Positions 1 through 7,786 of a stretch of 45,753 nt of DNA are shown here, in pieces. Every line of letters begins with the position of its first letter. Position 1 is the first letter of the stretch. Source of the stretch: an uncultured Bacteroidales bacterium. Its GTDB lineage: Bacteria > Bacteroidota > Bacteroidia > Bacteroidales > UBA932. Position numbers and translations under genes: made by a program. The stretch spans positions 1 through 45,753 of the forward strand of contig CAJOHX010000034.1 in the NCBI GenBank assembly GCA_905234475.1. Reading direction: 5' to 3'. Below the pieces are notes generated by a model that ran no database searches, was not told the DNA's origin, and worked only from the letters and a program-made list of their open reading frames with translations.

Positions 1-305
1 GCATACATGTAGGTGATGCCGATGCCGGCGTCGCTGAAGGCCTTGACGGCATCCGCCGCGCCGCCGGGACGGTCGTCCATCTCGATGGCGAAGACCTTGG
101 AGATGGCGACGGCCAGGCCGGCCGCCTTGAGTTCGCTGCAGGCCCGGTCAGGCTCGCTGCAGATGATCCGGAAGATGCCGTATTCGGCCGTGTCCGCGAT
201 GGTGCAGGCAATCATCTGGATGCGGGCCTTCTTGAGGAGTTCCAGCACCTTGATCAGGGTGCCGGACTGGTTCTCGATGAAAATGGAGAGTTGGGAGATA
301 GTCAT
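1..305 (-). CDS. ACT domain protein, 3' end cut by window edge
   Basis: The minus-strand frame opens with ATG at 305-303 (MTISQLSIFIENQSGTL) and stays open to the window edge, so only the first 101 residues are visible. Residues 3-70 look like an ACT domain, the small regulatory fold that binds amino acids: a beta strand, the ENQSGTL turn, then a helix rich in Lys and Leu (IKVLELLKKARIQM). A second ACT-like repeat seems to begin near residue 73 (FAIEMDDRPGGAADAVKAF). It is the last visible gene of the iorA-iorB-paaK-paaK operon, 23 bases after the preceding stop. ACT proteins of this kind commonly accompany phenylacetate-CoA ligases in Bacteroidota. A role in sensing aromatic amino acids is inference from the neighbours. 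Confidence 0.85.
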   Translation of the reverse strand, partial: MTISQLSIFIENQSGTLIKVLELLKKARIQMIACTIADTAEYGIFRIICSEPDRACSELKAAGLAVAISKVFAIEMDDRPGGAADAVKAFSDAGIGITYMY

Positions 306-328
306 ATCGTGTCAGTTTTCGTGTTGTA

Positions 329-1654
329 TCAATAAAGTTTACGCAGGTCGCGGACGCGCACGGCCTTCTTCTCGTCGCTGACGGGGAGCGTCCCCTTGGG
401 CACGAGGCGGACCTTGGGCTTAACAAGGATCTCGTCTCGGAGCTGGCGCGTGATCTCGCGCTCGAGGTTCTGCAGGGAGGCGTAGTCGTCGGTGAAGATG
501 TTGTTGACCTCCACGTCGACGTTCATCACGTCGCCCTCCCCTTCCTTGGTCTCGAGGGTGATGAGGTAGTCGGTGCCGATCTCCTTGAACTGCAGGAGGA
601 TCTTCTCGATCTGGATGGGGAAGATGTTGACACCCTTGAGGATGATCATGTCGTCACTGCGGCCCTGCAGGCGGTCCAGCCGCAGGTGATGGCGGCCGCA
701 GGGGCAGTCGCCGGGCAGGATCCGGGTCAGGTCGCGCGTGCGGTAGCGCAGCAGGGGCATGGCCTCGCGGCGCAGCGTGGTGAGCACCAGCTCGCCGAGC
801 TGCCCGTCGGGCACCGGCTGCAGCGTGACCGGGTCCACGATCTCCACAATGTAGTAGTCCTCCCAGATGTGGAGGCCGTTCTGCTCCCGGCACTCGAAGG
901 CCACGCCCGGGCCCATCATCTCGGAGATGCCGTAGGAATTGTAGGCCTTGACGCCCAGGTTGTCCTCGATGCGGCGGCGCTGCTCCTCGCTGTGCGGCTC
1001 GGCGCCGATGCACAGCACGCGCAGCTTCGTGTCGCGGCGCGGGTCGACGTCCTGCTCCTTCATCACTTCAAAGATGCGGGAGGCGTAGCTCGGGATGGCA
1101 TGCAGGACCGTGGTCCCGAAGTCCCGGATGAACTTGATCTGCCGGAGGGTGTTGCCCGCGGCGGCGGGGACCGTCAGCATGCCGACGCGCTCCGCGCCGT
1201 ACTGGAAGCCCAGGCCGGCCGTGAACATGCCGTAGCCGGCGGAATTCTGGAAGACGTCGTCCGGGCGGGCACCCACCATCCAGAGGCATCTCGCCACGGC
1301 TTCCGCCCAGGCATCCAGGTCGCTCTGCGTGTGCAGGACCACCGTCGGATTGCCGGTCGTGCCGGACGAAGAATGCAGCCGCACGCATTCACGCATGGGG
1401 ACGCAGGCGAGGCCGAAGGGATAGTGGCTGCGCAGGTCCTCCTTCGTCGTGAAAGGCAGCTTGCGGACATCCTCCGTCGACTTGATGTCGTCGGGGTTGA
1501 TGCCCAGGGCGGCGAACTTTTCCTGGTAGAAGGGGGACTGCATGCAGTGGCGGACCGTCTGCTGCAGGCGCTCGCCCTGCAGGGCACGAAGTTTCTCCAC
1601 GGAGAGGGTTTCCATCTCCGGATTGAAGTAAGGAGAAGAATCGAGAGGAATCAT
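329..1654 (-). CDS. paaK: Phenylacetate-CoA ligase, second copy (441 aa)
   Basis: A member of the adenylate-forming ligase superfamily that would activate an aryl acid such as phenylacetate to its CoA thioester with ATP. The P-loop-like motif SSGTTGNPTVV is near residue 96, followed by the PaaK-type segments NSAGYGMFTAGLG, SYGISEMMGPGV and LLRYRTRDL. A C-terminal subdomain with GRSDDMIILKGVNIFP completes the family's usual length of about 430-440 residues. The start codon directly abuts the stop codon of the upstream paralogue (1655), so the two are very probably co-translated. The copies are clearly related but diverged, which suggests different aryl acid preferences. The context with iorA/iorB supports work on phenylacetate, indoleacetate or 4-hydroxyphenylacetate; the exact substrate cannot be read from the sequence. 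Confidence 0.93.
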   Translation of the reverse strand: MIPLDSSPYFNPEMETLSVEKLRALQGERLQQTVRHCMQSPFYQEKFAALGINPDDIKSTEDVRKLPFTTKEDLRSHYPFGLACVPMRECVRLHSSSGTTGNPTVVLHTQSDLDAWAEAVARCLWMVGARPDDVFQNSAGYGMFTAGLGFQYGAERVGMLTVPAAAGNTLRQIKFIRDFGTTVLHAIPSYASRIFEVMKEQDVDPRRDTKLRVLCIGAEPHSEEQRRRIEDNLGVKAYNSYGISEMMGPGVAFECREQNGLHIWEDYYIVEIVDPVTLQPVPDGQLGELVLTTLRREAMPLLRYRTRDLTRILPGDCPCGRHHLRLDRLQGRSDDMIILKGVNIFPIQIEKILLQFKEIGTDYLITLETKEGEGDVMNVDVEVNNIFTDDYASLQNLEREITRQLRDEILVKPKVRLVPKGTLPVSDEKKAVRVRDLRKLY

Positions 1655-2965
1655 TTATTTCAGTTTACGGTTGTCGATAACACGGACGCTCTTGCCCTGG
1701 CTGCGCTCGATGGCGCCGGGGGCCTTGATCTGCACCTTGGCGCTGATGCTCAGCACGCTGCGGAGCTTGTCGGCGAAGCGCTTCTCCAGCTCGTCGATGG
1801 CGGCGGGCGTATCGAGGGTGGCGTTGAAGTAGTCCGGGCGGAGCTCCACCTGGACCATCAGGGTGTCGAGGTTGTTGATGCGGTCCACGATGAGCATGTA
1901 GACCGGGGCGAACTCCGGCATCGTGAGCACGACGCTCTCCACCTGCGAAGGGAAGACGTTGATGCCGCGGATGATGAGCATGTCGTCGGTGCGGCCGGCG
2001 ATGGCGGACATCCGGACGTTGGTGCGCCCGCAGGGGCACTCGCCCGGCAACAGGGAGCAGAGGTCGCGCGTGCGGTAGCGCAGCACCGGCATGCCCTCCT
2101 TGGTCAAGGTGGTGAACACCAGCTCGCCCGATTGACCCAGCGGCAGCGGCTCGAGCGTGACCGGGTCGATGATCTCGGGGAAGAAATGGTCTTCGTTGAT
2201 GTGGGAGCCGTTCTGCTCGTCACACTCGTAGCTGACGCTCGGGCCCATGATCTCGCTCAGGCCGTAGAGGTTGTAGCCCTTCAGGCCCAGGCGGTCCTGG
2301 ATCTCCTTGCGCATACTTTCCGTCCAGGGTTCTGCGCCGAAAGCGCCCACCCGGAGTTTGATCTGGTCCTTGGTGATGCCGAGCTTGTCCATCGTCTCGG
2401 CGAGGTACAGGGCGTACGAAGGCGTGCAGGCGATGCCCGTGATGCCCAGGTCGCGGATCAGGCGGGCGTGCTTCTCCGTGTTGCCGGTGGAGGCGGGCAC
2501 GACGGCCGCGCCCACGGTCTCCACGCCGTTATGGGCGCCGAGGCCGCCCGTGAAGAGGCCGTAGCCGTAGGAGACGGAGAAAGTATCGTTGCGGCCCACG
2601 CCGTAGGCCGTGAGGCTGCGCGCCATGCACTCGCTCCAGATGCTGATGTCCTTGCGGGTGTAGCCCACGATGGTGGGGTTGCCCGTGGTGCCGGAGGAGG
2701 CGTGGATGCGGATGATCTCGCTCTGCGGGGCGGCCTGCAGGCCGAAGGGATAGTTATCCCGCAGGTCCTTCTTGGTCGTGAAGGGGAGCTTGACGATATC
2801 GTCAATGGTGCGGATGTCGTCCGGCGAGAGGTCCATCTCCTGCAACCGCGTGCGGTAGAAGGGGACGTTGTGGTAGACGTACTCCACAATCTTGTGCAGG
2901 CGCTTGCCCTGAAGCTCACGCATCTGGTCGCGGCTCATGCACTCTTTGTTGGGATTCCAAATCAT
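1655..2965 (-). CDS. paaK: Phenylacetate-CoA ligase, first copy (436 aa)
   Basis: A cytosolic adenylate-forming ligase of the PaaK family, predicted to make aryl-CoA from an aryl acid, ATP and CoA. It shows ASSGTTGNPTIVGYT near residue 93, SVSYGYGLFTGGLGAH, the LYGLSEIMGPSVSYECDEQNG block, LRYRTRDLCSLLPGECPCGR and the C-terminal GRTDDMLIIRGINVFPSQVE hinge region. The N-terminus MIWNPNKECMSRDQMRELQGKRL is typical of the family, so the start at 2965 is preferred. It lies seven bases after the iorB stop and abuts the second paaK copy. Known Bacteroidota operons pair such ligases with indolepyruvate:ferredoxin oxidoreductase, which can run towards amino acid synthesis by reductive carboxylation or towards acid formation. 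The direction here is not shown. Confidence 0.94.
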   Translation of the reverse strand: MIWNPNKECMSRDQMRELQGKRLHKIVEYVYHNVPFYRTRLQEMDLSPDDIRTIDDIVKLPFTTKKDLRDNYPFGLQAAPQSEIIRIHASSGTTGNPTIVGYTRKDISIWSECMARSLTAYGVGRNDTFSVSYGYGLFTGGLGAHNGVETVGAAVVPASTGNTEKHARLIRDLGITGIACTPSYALYLAETMDKLGITKDQIKLRVGAFGAEPWTESMRKEIQDRLGLKGYNLYGLSEIMGPSVSYECDEQNGSHINEDHFFPEIIDPVTLEPLPLGQSGELVFTTLTKEGMPVLRYRTRDLCSLLPGECPCGRTNVRMSAIAGRTDDMLIIRGINVFPSQVESVVLTMPEFAPVYMLIVDRINNLDTLMVQVELRPDYFNATLDTPAAIDELEKRFADKLRSVLSISAKVQIKAPGAIERSQGKSVRVIDNRKLK

Positions 2966-2972
2966 ATTTACA

Positions 2973-3563
2973 CTACTTACTAACTTGCTTGCTATGCTCG
3001 AGGCCCAGCGCGAAGGCCTTCAGATTCGCCTCCACGACCGCCTCCCCCTTGCGGGAGAAGACGCGGGCGATGGCGCCCCGGAGGCTCTCCTCCGGCAGCA
3101 GGCCGATGTACGGGGCAGCCATGCCCAGCAGGACCATGTTGGCGCTCTTCGGCAGGCCGCTATCGCGGGCCACCGCCTCGATGTCCAGCCGCACCACGTG
3201 CGGGAGGGCGTCCAGCTCGGCGAACAGCGCCGCCTCGTCGGGATAATTCGGGATATTGACAAACGGCTTGCCGGAGGTCACGATGGCGCCGTCCGGGGCC
3301 AGGTAAGGCAGGTAGCGCAACGCCTCCATCGGCTCCATCGAGATGATGAGGTCGGCGCCGCCCAGAGGGATCAGGTCGCTCCAAATGGCGTCCGTGCTGA
3401 GCCGGAGGTCGCTCTGGACATCCCCGCCCCGCTGGCTCATGCCGTGGACTTCCGCCTGCTTGAGCTGCAGGCCGGCCGCCGTGGCGGCTTCGCCCAGGAC
3501 CGTGGCGATCGAGAGGATGCCCTGTCCTCCCACACCGCAGAGTTTGATATCGATCTTGCTCAT
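2973..3563 (-). CDS. iorB: Indolepyruvate:ferredoxin oxidoreductase, beta subunit
   Basis: The 196-residue small subunit of a 2-oxoacid:ferredoxin oxidoreductase of the pyruvate ferredoxin oxidoreductase gamma-domain type. The start MSKIDIKLCGVGGQGILSIA at 3563 is chosen because it gives the family's normal length and N-terminal GxGGQG motif, and it lies two bases after the iorA stop. A frame extending to 3614 would overlap iorA and add an unrelated basic leader. Further family blocks are HGMSQRGGDVQSDLR (about residue 60) and SKSANMVLLGMAAPYIGLL. With IorA it would oxidise aryl-pyruvates to aryl-acetyl-CoA, or run in reverse with reduced ferredoxin. The adjoining CoA ligases supply the aryl-CoA for the reverse reaction. 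Confidence 0.95.
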   Translation of the reverse strand: MSKIDIKLCGVGGQGILSIATVLGEAATAAGLQLKQAEVHGMSQRGGDVQSDLRLSTDAIWSDLIPLGGADLIISMEPMEALRYLPYLAPDGAIVTSGKPFVNIPNYPDEAALFAELDALPHVVRLDIEAVARDSGLPKSANMVLLGMAAPYIGLLPEESLRGAIARVFSRKGEAVVEANLKAFALGLEHSKQVSK

Positions 3564-3565
3564 GA

Positions 3566-5194
3566 CTACTGCTGCTTCTTTTGACGGAGTTTGCGGCCGA
3601 GCGTCTGCATGCACTCGCGCTGCGGAATAATGACGGACACGCCCTCGTAGGCGATCTCCTCCCGCAGGATGCGCGTGATCTCCTCCATGTTGGCGGGCAG
3701 GGGCACGACCACATGGAGGTGATCCCGCTCCACGCCGAGGGCGAGGCAGATGGCTTCGAACTTATGGGTGCCGGCGGAGTCCTGTCCGCCGGTCATGGCC
3801 GTGGTGAGGTTGTCGCTGATGATTACCGTAATGGCCGAGTGGTCGTTGACCGCGTCCAGCAGGCCGGTCATGCCGGAATGCGTGAAGGTGGAGTCGCCGA
3901 TCACGGCAATGGCCGGACGCAGGCCGGCGTCGGCCGCACCCTTGGCCATCGTGATGGAGGCGCCCATGTCCACGCAGCTGTCGATGGCCTGGAACGGGGG
4001 CAGCGCCCCCAGCGTGTAGCAGCCGATGTCGCCGAAGATGCGCGCGCCGGGGAATTCCGCGGCCACGCGGTTCAGCGCGGTGTAGACGTCGCGGTGGCCG
4101 CAGCCCTGGCAGAGCTGGGGCGGGCGGGCGGCAAGATTGTGTGCGCGCTCGTGCGGGGTGGGCAGCGCCACGCCCAGCGCGGCCGCGACACAGTCGGGGG
4201 TCAGCTCCCCAGTACGGGGCAGTTCGCCGCTGAAGCGCCCCCGGACGGGGTAATCCGGCCCCAGCAGGCCTTTCACCTGCTCCTCGACGAACGGCTGTCC
4301 GTCCTCGACCACGAGGACACGGCTGCAGTGCGCCGCCAGCTCCCGGACCTGCTTCGCCGGGATCGGATATAGCGAGACCTTGAGCACGGACACGCCCGCG
4401 GGCAGCGACTCGCGGACGTAGTTGTAACCGATGCCCACGGCGATGACGCCGAGTTTATCGTCCTGCCCGGCCCCCTTTTCGTCATCCCGGGCTTGACCCG
4501 GGATCTCCAACCGATTGTAGACCGACGCCTCCGCGCCGGCCTGGATCTCCTCCTGCTTGGCGATCAGCGACGCGTACTGCCGCTTCGCGATGCCGGGCAG
4601 GAGCACCCAGCGGCCCCGCTCATCGTCGGGGGCGAGCCCGTTCTGGGCCTGCGGCTCCCCAATCTGCACCGCTGCGCGGGAATGCGCGAGGCGCGTGACG
4701 AGGCGCATCAGCACCGGCAGGCGCAGCGCCTCCGACAGGCGGAAGGCGTCGCCGACCATCTCGAAGGCTTCCTGCTGGCTGGACGGTTCGAAAATGGGGA
4801 CCATGGCAAACTTGCCATAAAAACGGGAATCCTGCTCGTTCTGCGAGGAGTGCATGGACGGGTCGTCCGCCGCCAGCACCACCAGGCCGCCCTTCACACC
4901 CGTGATGGCGGCATTGACAAAGGCGTCGGCGCAGACGTTCATTCCCACGTGCTTCATGCAGACGAGGGCCCGCTTGCCGGCATATGACATACCCAGCGCC
5001 GCCTCCATGGCCGTCTTCTCGTTGGTACACCAGCGGCTCCGCACCCCGCGCTCACGCGCCAGGGGGCTCTGCTGGATGTACTCCGTGATCTCGGTGGAAG
5101 GGGTGCCGGGATAGGCGTAGACACCGGACAGGCCTGCATACAGGGCGCCAAGTGCCACGGCTTCATCGCCAAGCAACAATCGTTTTTCAGACAT
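3566..5194 (-). CDS. iorA: Indolepyruvate:ferredoxin oxidoreductase, alpha subunit, without C-terminal ferredoxin domain
   Basis: The large thiamine-diphosphate subunit of IorAB (542 aa). The N-terminal pyrimidine-binding half begins MSEKRLLLGDEAVALGALYAG and contains YAYPGTPSTEI. The C-terminal TPP-binding half has LCQGCGHRDVYTALN, GDIGCYTLGALPPF, the Mg/TPP motif GDSTFTHSGMTGLLDAVND and SDNLTTAMTGGQ. The protein ends soon after IIPQRECMQTLGRK: the C-terminal pair of CxxCxxC iron-sulfur clusters found in archaeal IorA is absent. Around residues 229-239 the peptide EIPGQARDDE is encoded by a 27-bp palindromic repeat that also occurs between genes elsewhere in this window, so this is an in-frame repeat insertion in the linker between halves. 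It is the first gene of its operon, with a good promoter at 5215-5246. Confidence 0.95.
   Translation of the reverse strand: MSEKRLLLGDEAVALGALYAGLSGVYAYPGTPSTEITEYIQQSPLARERGVRSRWCTNEKTAMEAALGMSYAGKRALVCMKHVGMNVCADAFVNAAITGVKGGLVVLAADDPSMHSSQNEQDSRFYGKFAMVPIFEPSSQQEAFEMVGDAFRLSEALRLPVLMRLVTRLAHSRAAVQIGEPQAQNGLAPDDERGRWVLLPGIAKRQYASLIAKQEEIQAGAEASVYNRLEIPGQARDDEKGAGQDDKLGVIAVGIGYNYVRESLPAGVSVLKVSLYPIPAKQVRELAAHCSRVLVVEDGQPFVEEQVKGLLGPDYPVRGRFSGELPRTGELTPDCVAAALGVALPTPHERAHNLAARPPQLCQGCGHRDVYTALNRVAAEFPGARIFGDIGCYTLGALPPFQAIDSCVDMGASITMAKGAADAGLRPAIAVIGDSTFTHSGMTGLLDAVNDHSAITVIISDNLTTAMTGGQDSAGTHKFEAICLALGVERDHLHVVVPLPANMEEITRILREEIAYEGVSVIIPQRECMQTLGRKLRQKKQQ
4481..4508. repeat. 27-bp palindromic dispersed repeat, copy inside iorA
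   Basis: Bases 4481-4507 match, base for base, the reverse complement of 23954-23980 in the metG-response regulator gap. The core is a perfect 8-bp inverted repeat, ATCCCGGG and CCCGGGAT, around a 5-base spacer. Here it sits in the reading frame of iorA and encodes IPGQARDD. This is a REP-like element; that it is spread widely in the genome is inference from two exact copies in 46 kb. Confidence 0.85.
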
Positions 5195-5214
5195 ACTACT
5201 AACTATAACTCAGC

Positions 5215-5246
5215 CAAAAGTAAACTTTTATTCTGAAGAATGCAAA
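5215..5246 (-). promoter_or_regulatory. Predicted promoter of the iorA-paaK operon
   Basis: On the minus strand TACTTTTG (5222-5215) matches the Bacteroidota -7 element TAnnTTTG, and TTTG (5246-5243) lies exactly 20 bases upstream. The start of iorA is 20 bases downstream. The upstream element lies within the last codons of the fucosidase gene. Confidence 0.7.
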
Positions 5247-7702
5247 TAAATCAGCTGCCCCGGCTCGGTCGGGATGTCATAGAGGTGGGCGGCGGGGGCG
5301 ACGTAGCCGCGCAGCGGCGCCCGTTCGCTGACCATCGGCCGGAGGACCTCCTGCGTGGCGAAGAGGGGGTTGGGGTTTGCTTCGACTTCGCTCAGCAACC
5401 CGTCGACCTCACTCAGCGTAACTTCGGACGAGAGCGCATCGTAGGAGCGGATGCGGAGGTTGCCGCCGACGGTGGAGCGGATGCGCGCCTCCACGAGGTG
5501 GCCGCCGCGCCATACCAGGCTCTCCACGACGAAGCCGCCGCGGGCCCGCAGGCCCTCCACGCGGCCGTCGGGCAGCGCAGCCGGCAGGGCCGGCAGCAGG
5601 TGCACGGCGCCGTCATGGCTCTGCATGAAGAGCTCGGCGATGCCGGCCGTGCAGCCGAAGTTGCCGTCGATCTGGAAGGGCGGATGAGCGTCGAACAGGT
5701 TGGGATAAGTGCCGCCGGACTGTCCGAAACGGCGGCTGGGATCCACCAGGGTCATCTGGTCCGTGATGAGCTTGAAGGCATGGTCGCCGTCCAGCATACG
5801 GGCCCACAGGCAGACCTTCCAGCCCATCGACCAGCCCGTGGACGGGTCGCCGCGCTGGAGGAGCGTGTTGCGCACGCCCTCGGTGAGCAGCGGGGTGCGG
5901 TAGGGCGAGATCTGGTGGCCCGGGAAGAAGCCCCAGAGGTGGGAGACGTGGCGGTGGTCGTCCTTGGGGTTGTCCCAGTCCTCATACCATTCCTGCAGCT
6001 GGCCGTACTGGCCGATCTGCATCGGCGGGAGGCGGCGGCGCATCGTGCGCAGCGTGTCGGCGAAAGCCGCATCGCAGCCCAGGGTCGCCGCGGCGGCCTC
6101 GGTGTTGCTGAACAGGTCCGTCACCAGCTGGTTGTCCATCGTTATGCCGGCAAAGAGGTTGGAATTCATCCCGGCGGGACGGTTCTCCGGCGAGTTGGAC
6201 GGCGTTACGACCAGGTAGCCCGTGTTCGGGTCTTCCACGAGGAAGTCCACCAGGAACTCCGCGGCGCCCTTCATCAGCGGGTACACCTCCGCCAGATAGG
6301 CCTTGTCGCCGTTGTAGAGGTAGCGTTCCCAAAGGTGCTGGCACATCCAGGCCGCGCCGGTGGGCCAGAGGCCGCAGTAGGCGTAGTCCAGCACGCCGGT
6401 GACGCGCCACAGGTCGGAGTTGTGGTGCAGCGTCCAGCCGCGGCAGCCGTACATCTTGCGCGCCGTCACGGCGCCGCTCTCGGCCAGGTCGCGGATCAGC
6501 TGCAGCATCGGCTCGTGGAGCTCGGCCAGATTGGTCGGCTCCGCCGGCCAGTAGTTCATCTCGGTGTTGATGTTGGTGGTGTAGTTGCCGCACCAGGGGG
6601 CTGTGGGACGGCCGTTCCAGATGCCCTGCAGGTTCGCGGCCTGCGTGCCAGGCTGCGAGCTGCTGATCAGCAGGTAGCGCCCGTACTGGAAGTAGAGCGA
6701 GACGAGCTGCGCGTCACGGTTCTGTGCAAAGTTGCGGATCCGTTCGGGGATCGGCGCGTCAGGCACGCCCGACGGGGCGAATTCCAGCTTCACGCGGGCG
6801 TACTGCTCGCGGTAGGCGGCCACATGCGCGGCGAGCGCCTTGTCGTAGCGCTTGCTGCTGTTCTTCATATAAGCTGCGTTGCGCGCATACGGATCCGCCG
6901 TCACGGTCTTGTAGTCCACGAAGTTGGTGGCCAGCGAGATGTGGATCAGGAGCTCCGATGCACCCGTCACCACCAGGCTGCTGTCCGTGGCCTGCAGGCG
7001 GCCGCCCCGGGGTGTCGCCTTGAGTTCATTCACATAGCGGATGGCGCCGGGGATGCCGTTCTTGTCGTCGCCTTTGCCTTCCAGCCGCATGCGGTCACGG
7101 CCCGGCACGCTCATGCGCACGTTCTTCATCGGCGTGGACCAGGTCAGCTCGCAGCTGATGGCCTTCGGCTTCGAGGCCGTGATGCGCACGATGATGAGCT
7201 GGTCAGGCTTGGAGGAGAAGGCCTCCTCGACGTATTCCACCCCGCCGACGGTGTAGCGGGTACGGACGACGGCCCGCTCGAGGTCCAGCTCGCGGCGGTA
7301 GCCGCCCACTTCCCCAGCGCGGCCGGCAAAGGCGATCTTCAGCGACCCGGCCGTCTGGTAGGACATCTCCTCGCCCACCGGCGAGACGAAGGTCTCGTCG
7401 CCAAGCTTCTGGGCCTCGTCGTAGCGGCCCGCGAAGATGAGTTCGCGTATCTTCGGCAGGTTCTCCAGGGCCTTGGGGTGCCAGTTCTCGTAGGGACCGC
7501 CCGTGGAGATGGTGTCTTCGTTGAGCTGGATCTCCTCCACGTCGGTCCCGCCGTAGATCATGGCGCCGATGCGGCCGTTGCCGATCGGAAGCGCCTCTTC
7601 CCAGTAGGTGGCGGGCTTGTCAAACCAGAATACGTTTTCCTGGGCAGGCAGGTCCGCCATCGCGGACAGCATCCCCAGCAGCAGGGTCATCATTTTTTTC
7701 AT
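5228..7702 (-). CDS. Secreted GH95 alpha-L-fucosidase (824 aa)
   Basis: A glycoside hydrolase family 95 enzyme; characterised members are inverting 1,2-alpha-L-fucosidases, and a few act on alpha-L-galactosides. The N-terminus [21 protein letters not shown] is a signal peptide, so the protein is exported to the periplasm or surface. Family blocks are [20 protein letters not shown] and [11 protein letters not shown] in the N-terminal beta domain, then in the (alpha/alpha)6 barrel [37 protein letters not shown] (the Glu corresponds to the general acid of family members) and [20 protein letters not shown]. Length is normal for the family. It would remove fucose from host mucin, milk or plant glycans. 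It stands alone, without SusC/SusD genes nearby, so it is not part of a visible polysaccharide utilisation locus. Confidence 0.94.
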   Translation of the reverse strand: MKKMMTLLLGMLSAMADLPAQENVFWFDKPATYWEEALPIGNGRIGAMIYGGTDVEEIQLNEDTISTGGPYENWHPKALENLPKIRELIFAGRYDEAQKLGDETFVSPVGEEMSYQTAGSLKIAFAGRAGEVGGYRRELDLERAVVRTRYTVGGVEYVEEAFSSKPDQLIIVRITASKPKAISCELTWSTPMKNVRMSVPGRDRMRLEGKGDDKNGIPGAIRYVNELKATPRGGRLQATDSSLVVTGASELLIHISLATNFVDYKTVTADPYARNAAYMKNSSKRYDKALAAHVAAYREQYARVKLEFAPSGVPDAPIPERIRNFAQNRDAQLVSLYFQYGRYLLISSSQPGTQAANLQGIWNGRPTAPWCGNYTTNINTEMNYWPAEPTNLAELHEPMLQLIRDLAESGAVTARKMYGCRGWTLHHNSDLWRVTGVLDYAYCGLWPTGAAWMCQHLWERYLYNGDKAYLAEVYPLMKGAAEFLVDFLVEDPNTGYLVVTPSNSPENRPAGMNSNLFAGITMDNQLVTDLFSNTEAAAATLGCDAAFADTLRTMRRRLPPMQIGQYGQLQEWYEDWDNPKDDHRHVSHLWGFFPGHQISPYRTPLLTEGVRNTLLQRGDPSTGWSMGWKVCLWARMLDGDHAFKLITDQMTLVDPSRRFGQSGGTYPNLFDAHPPFQIDGNFGCTAGIAELFMQSHDGAVHLLPALPAALPDGRVEGLRARGGFVVESLVWRGGHLVEARIRSTVGGNLRIRSYDALSSEVTLSEVDGLLSEVEANPNPLFATQEVLRPMVSERAPLRGYVAPAAHLYDIPTEPGQLIYLHSSE

Positions 7703-7723
7703 AACACAGTGGATTGGCTATGC

Positions 7724-7755
7724 CAAATATACAAAAAAAGAGATCTTTCGGCAAG
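7724..7755 (-). promoter_or_regulatory. Predicted promoter of the GH95 fucosidase gene
   Basis: TATATTTG (7731-7724, minus strand) fits TAnnTTTG, with CTTG (7755-7752) 20 bases upstream. The gene starts 21 bases downstream. The upstream element falls in a sequence (about 7739-7770) that itself resembles an intergenic repeat. Confidence 0.65.
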
Positions 7756-7786
7756 CTCAGGATGACAAATGGTCTGGATGACGAAG

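Noticed and set aside
686..2983. 765-codon open frame on the plus strand across both paaK genes
   Set aside because: It is antisense to two well-recognised ligases, has no family motif and has the His/Val/Ala/Gly-rich composition of antisense frames in high-GC DNA.
5240..7765. 841-codon plus-strand open frame over the GH95 gene
   Set aside because: Antisense to a complete fucosidase gene with signal peptide and catalytic motifs; composition typical of a shadow.
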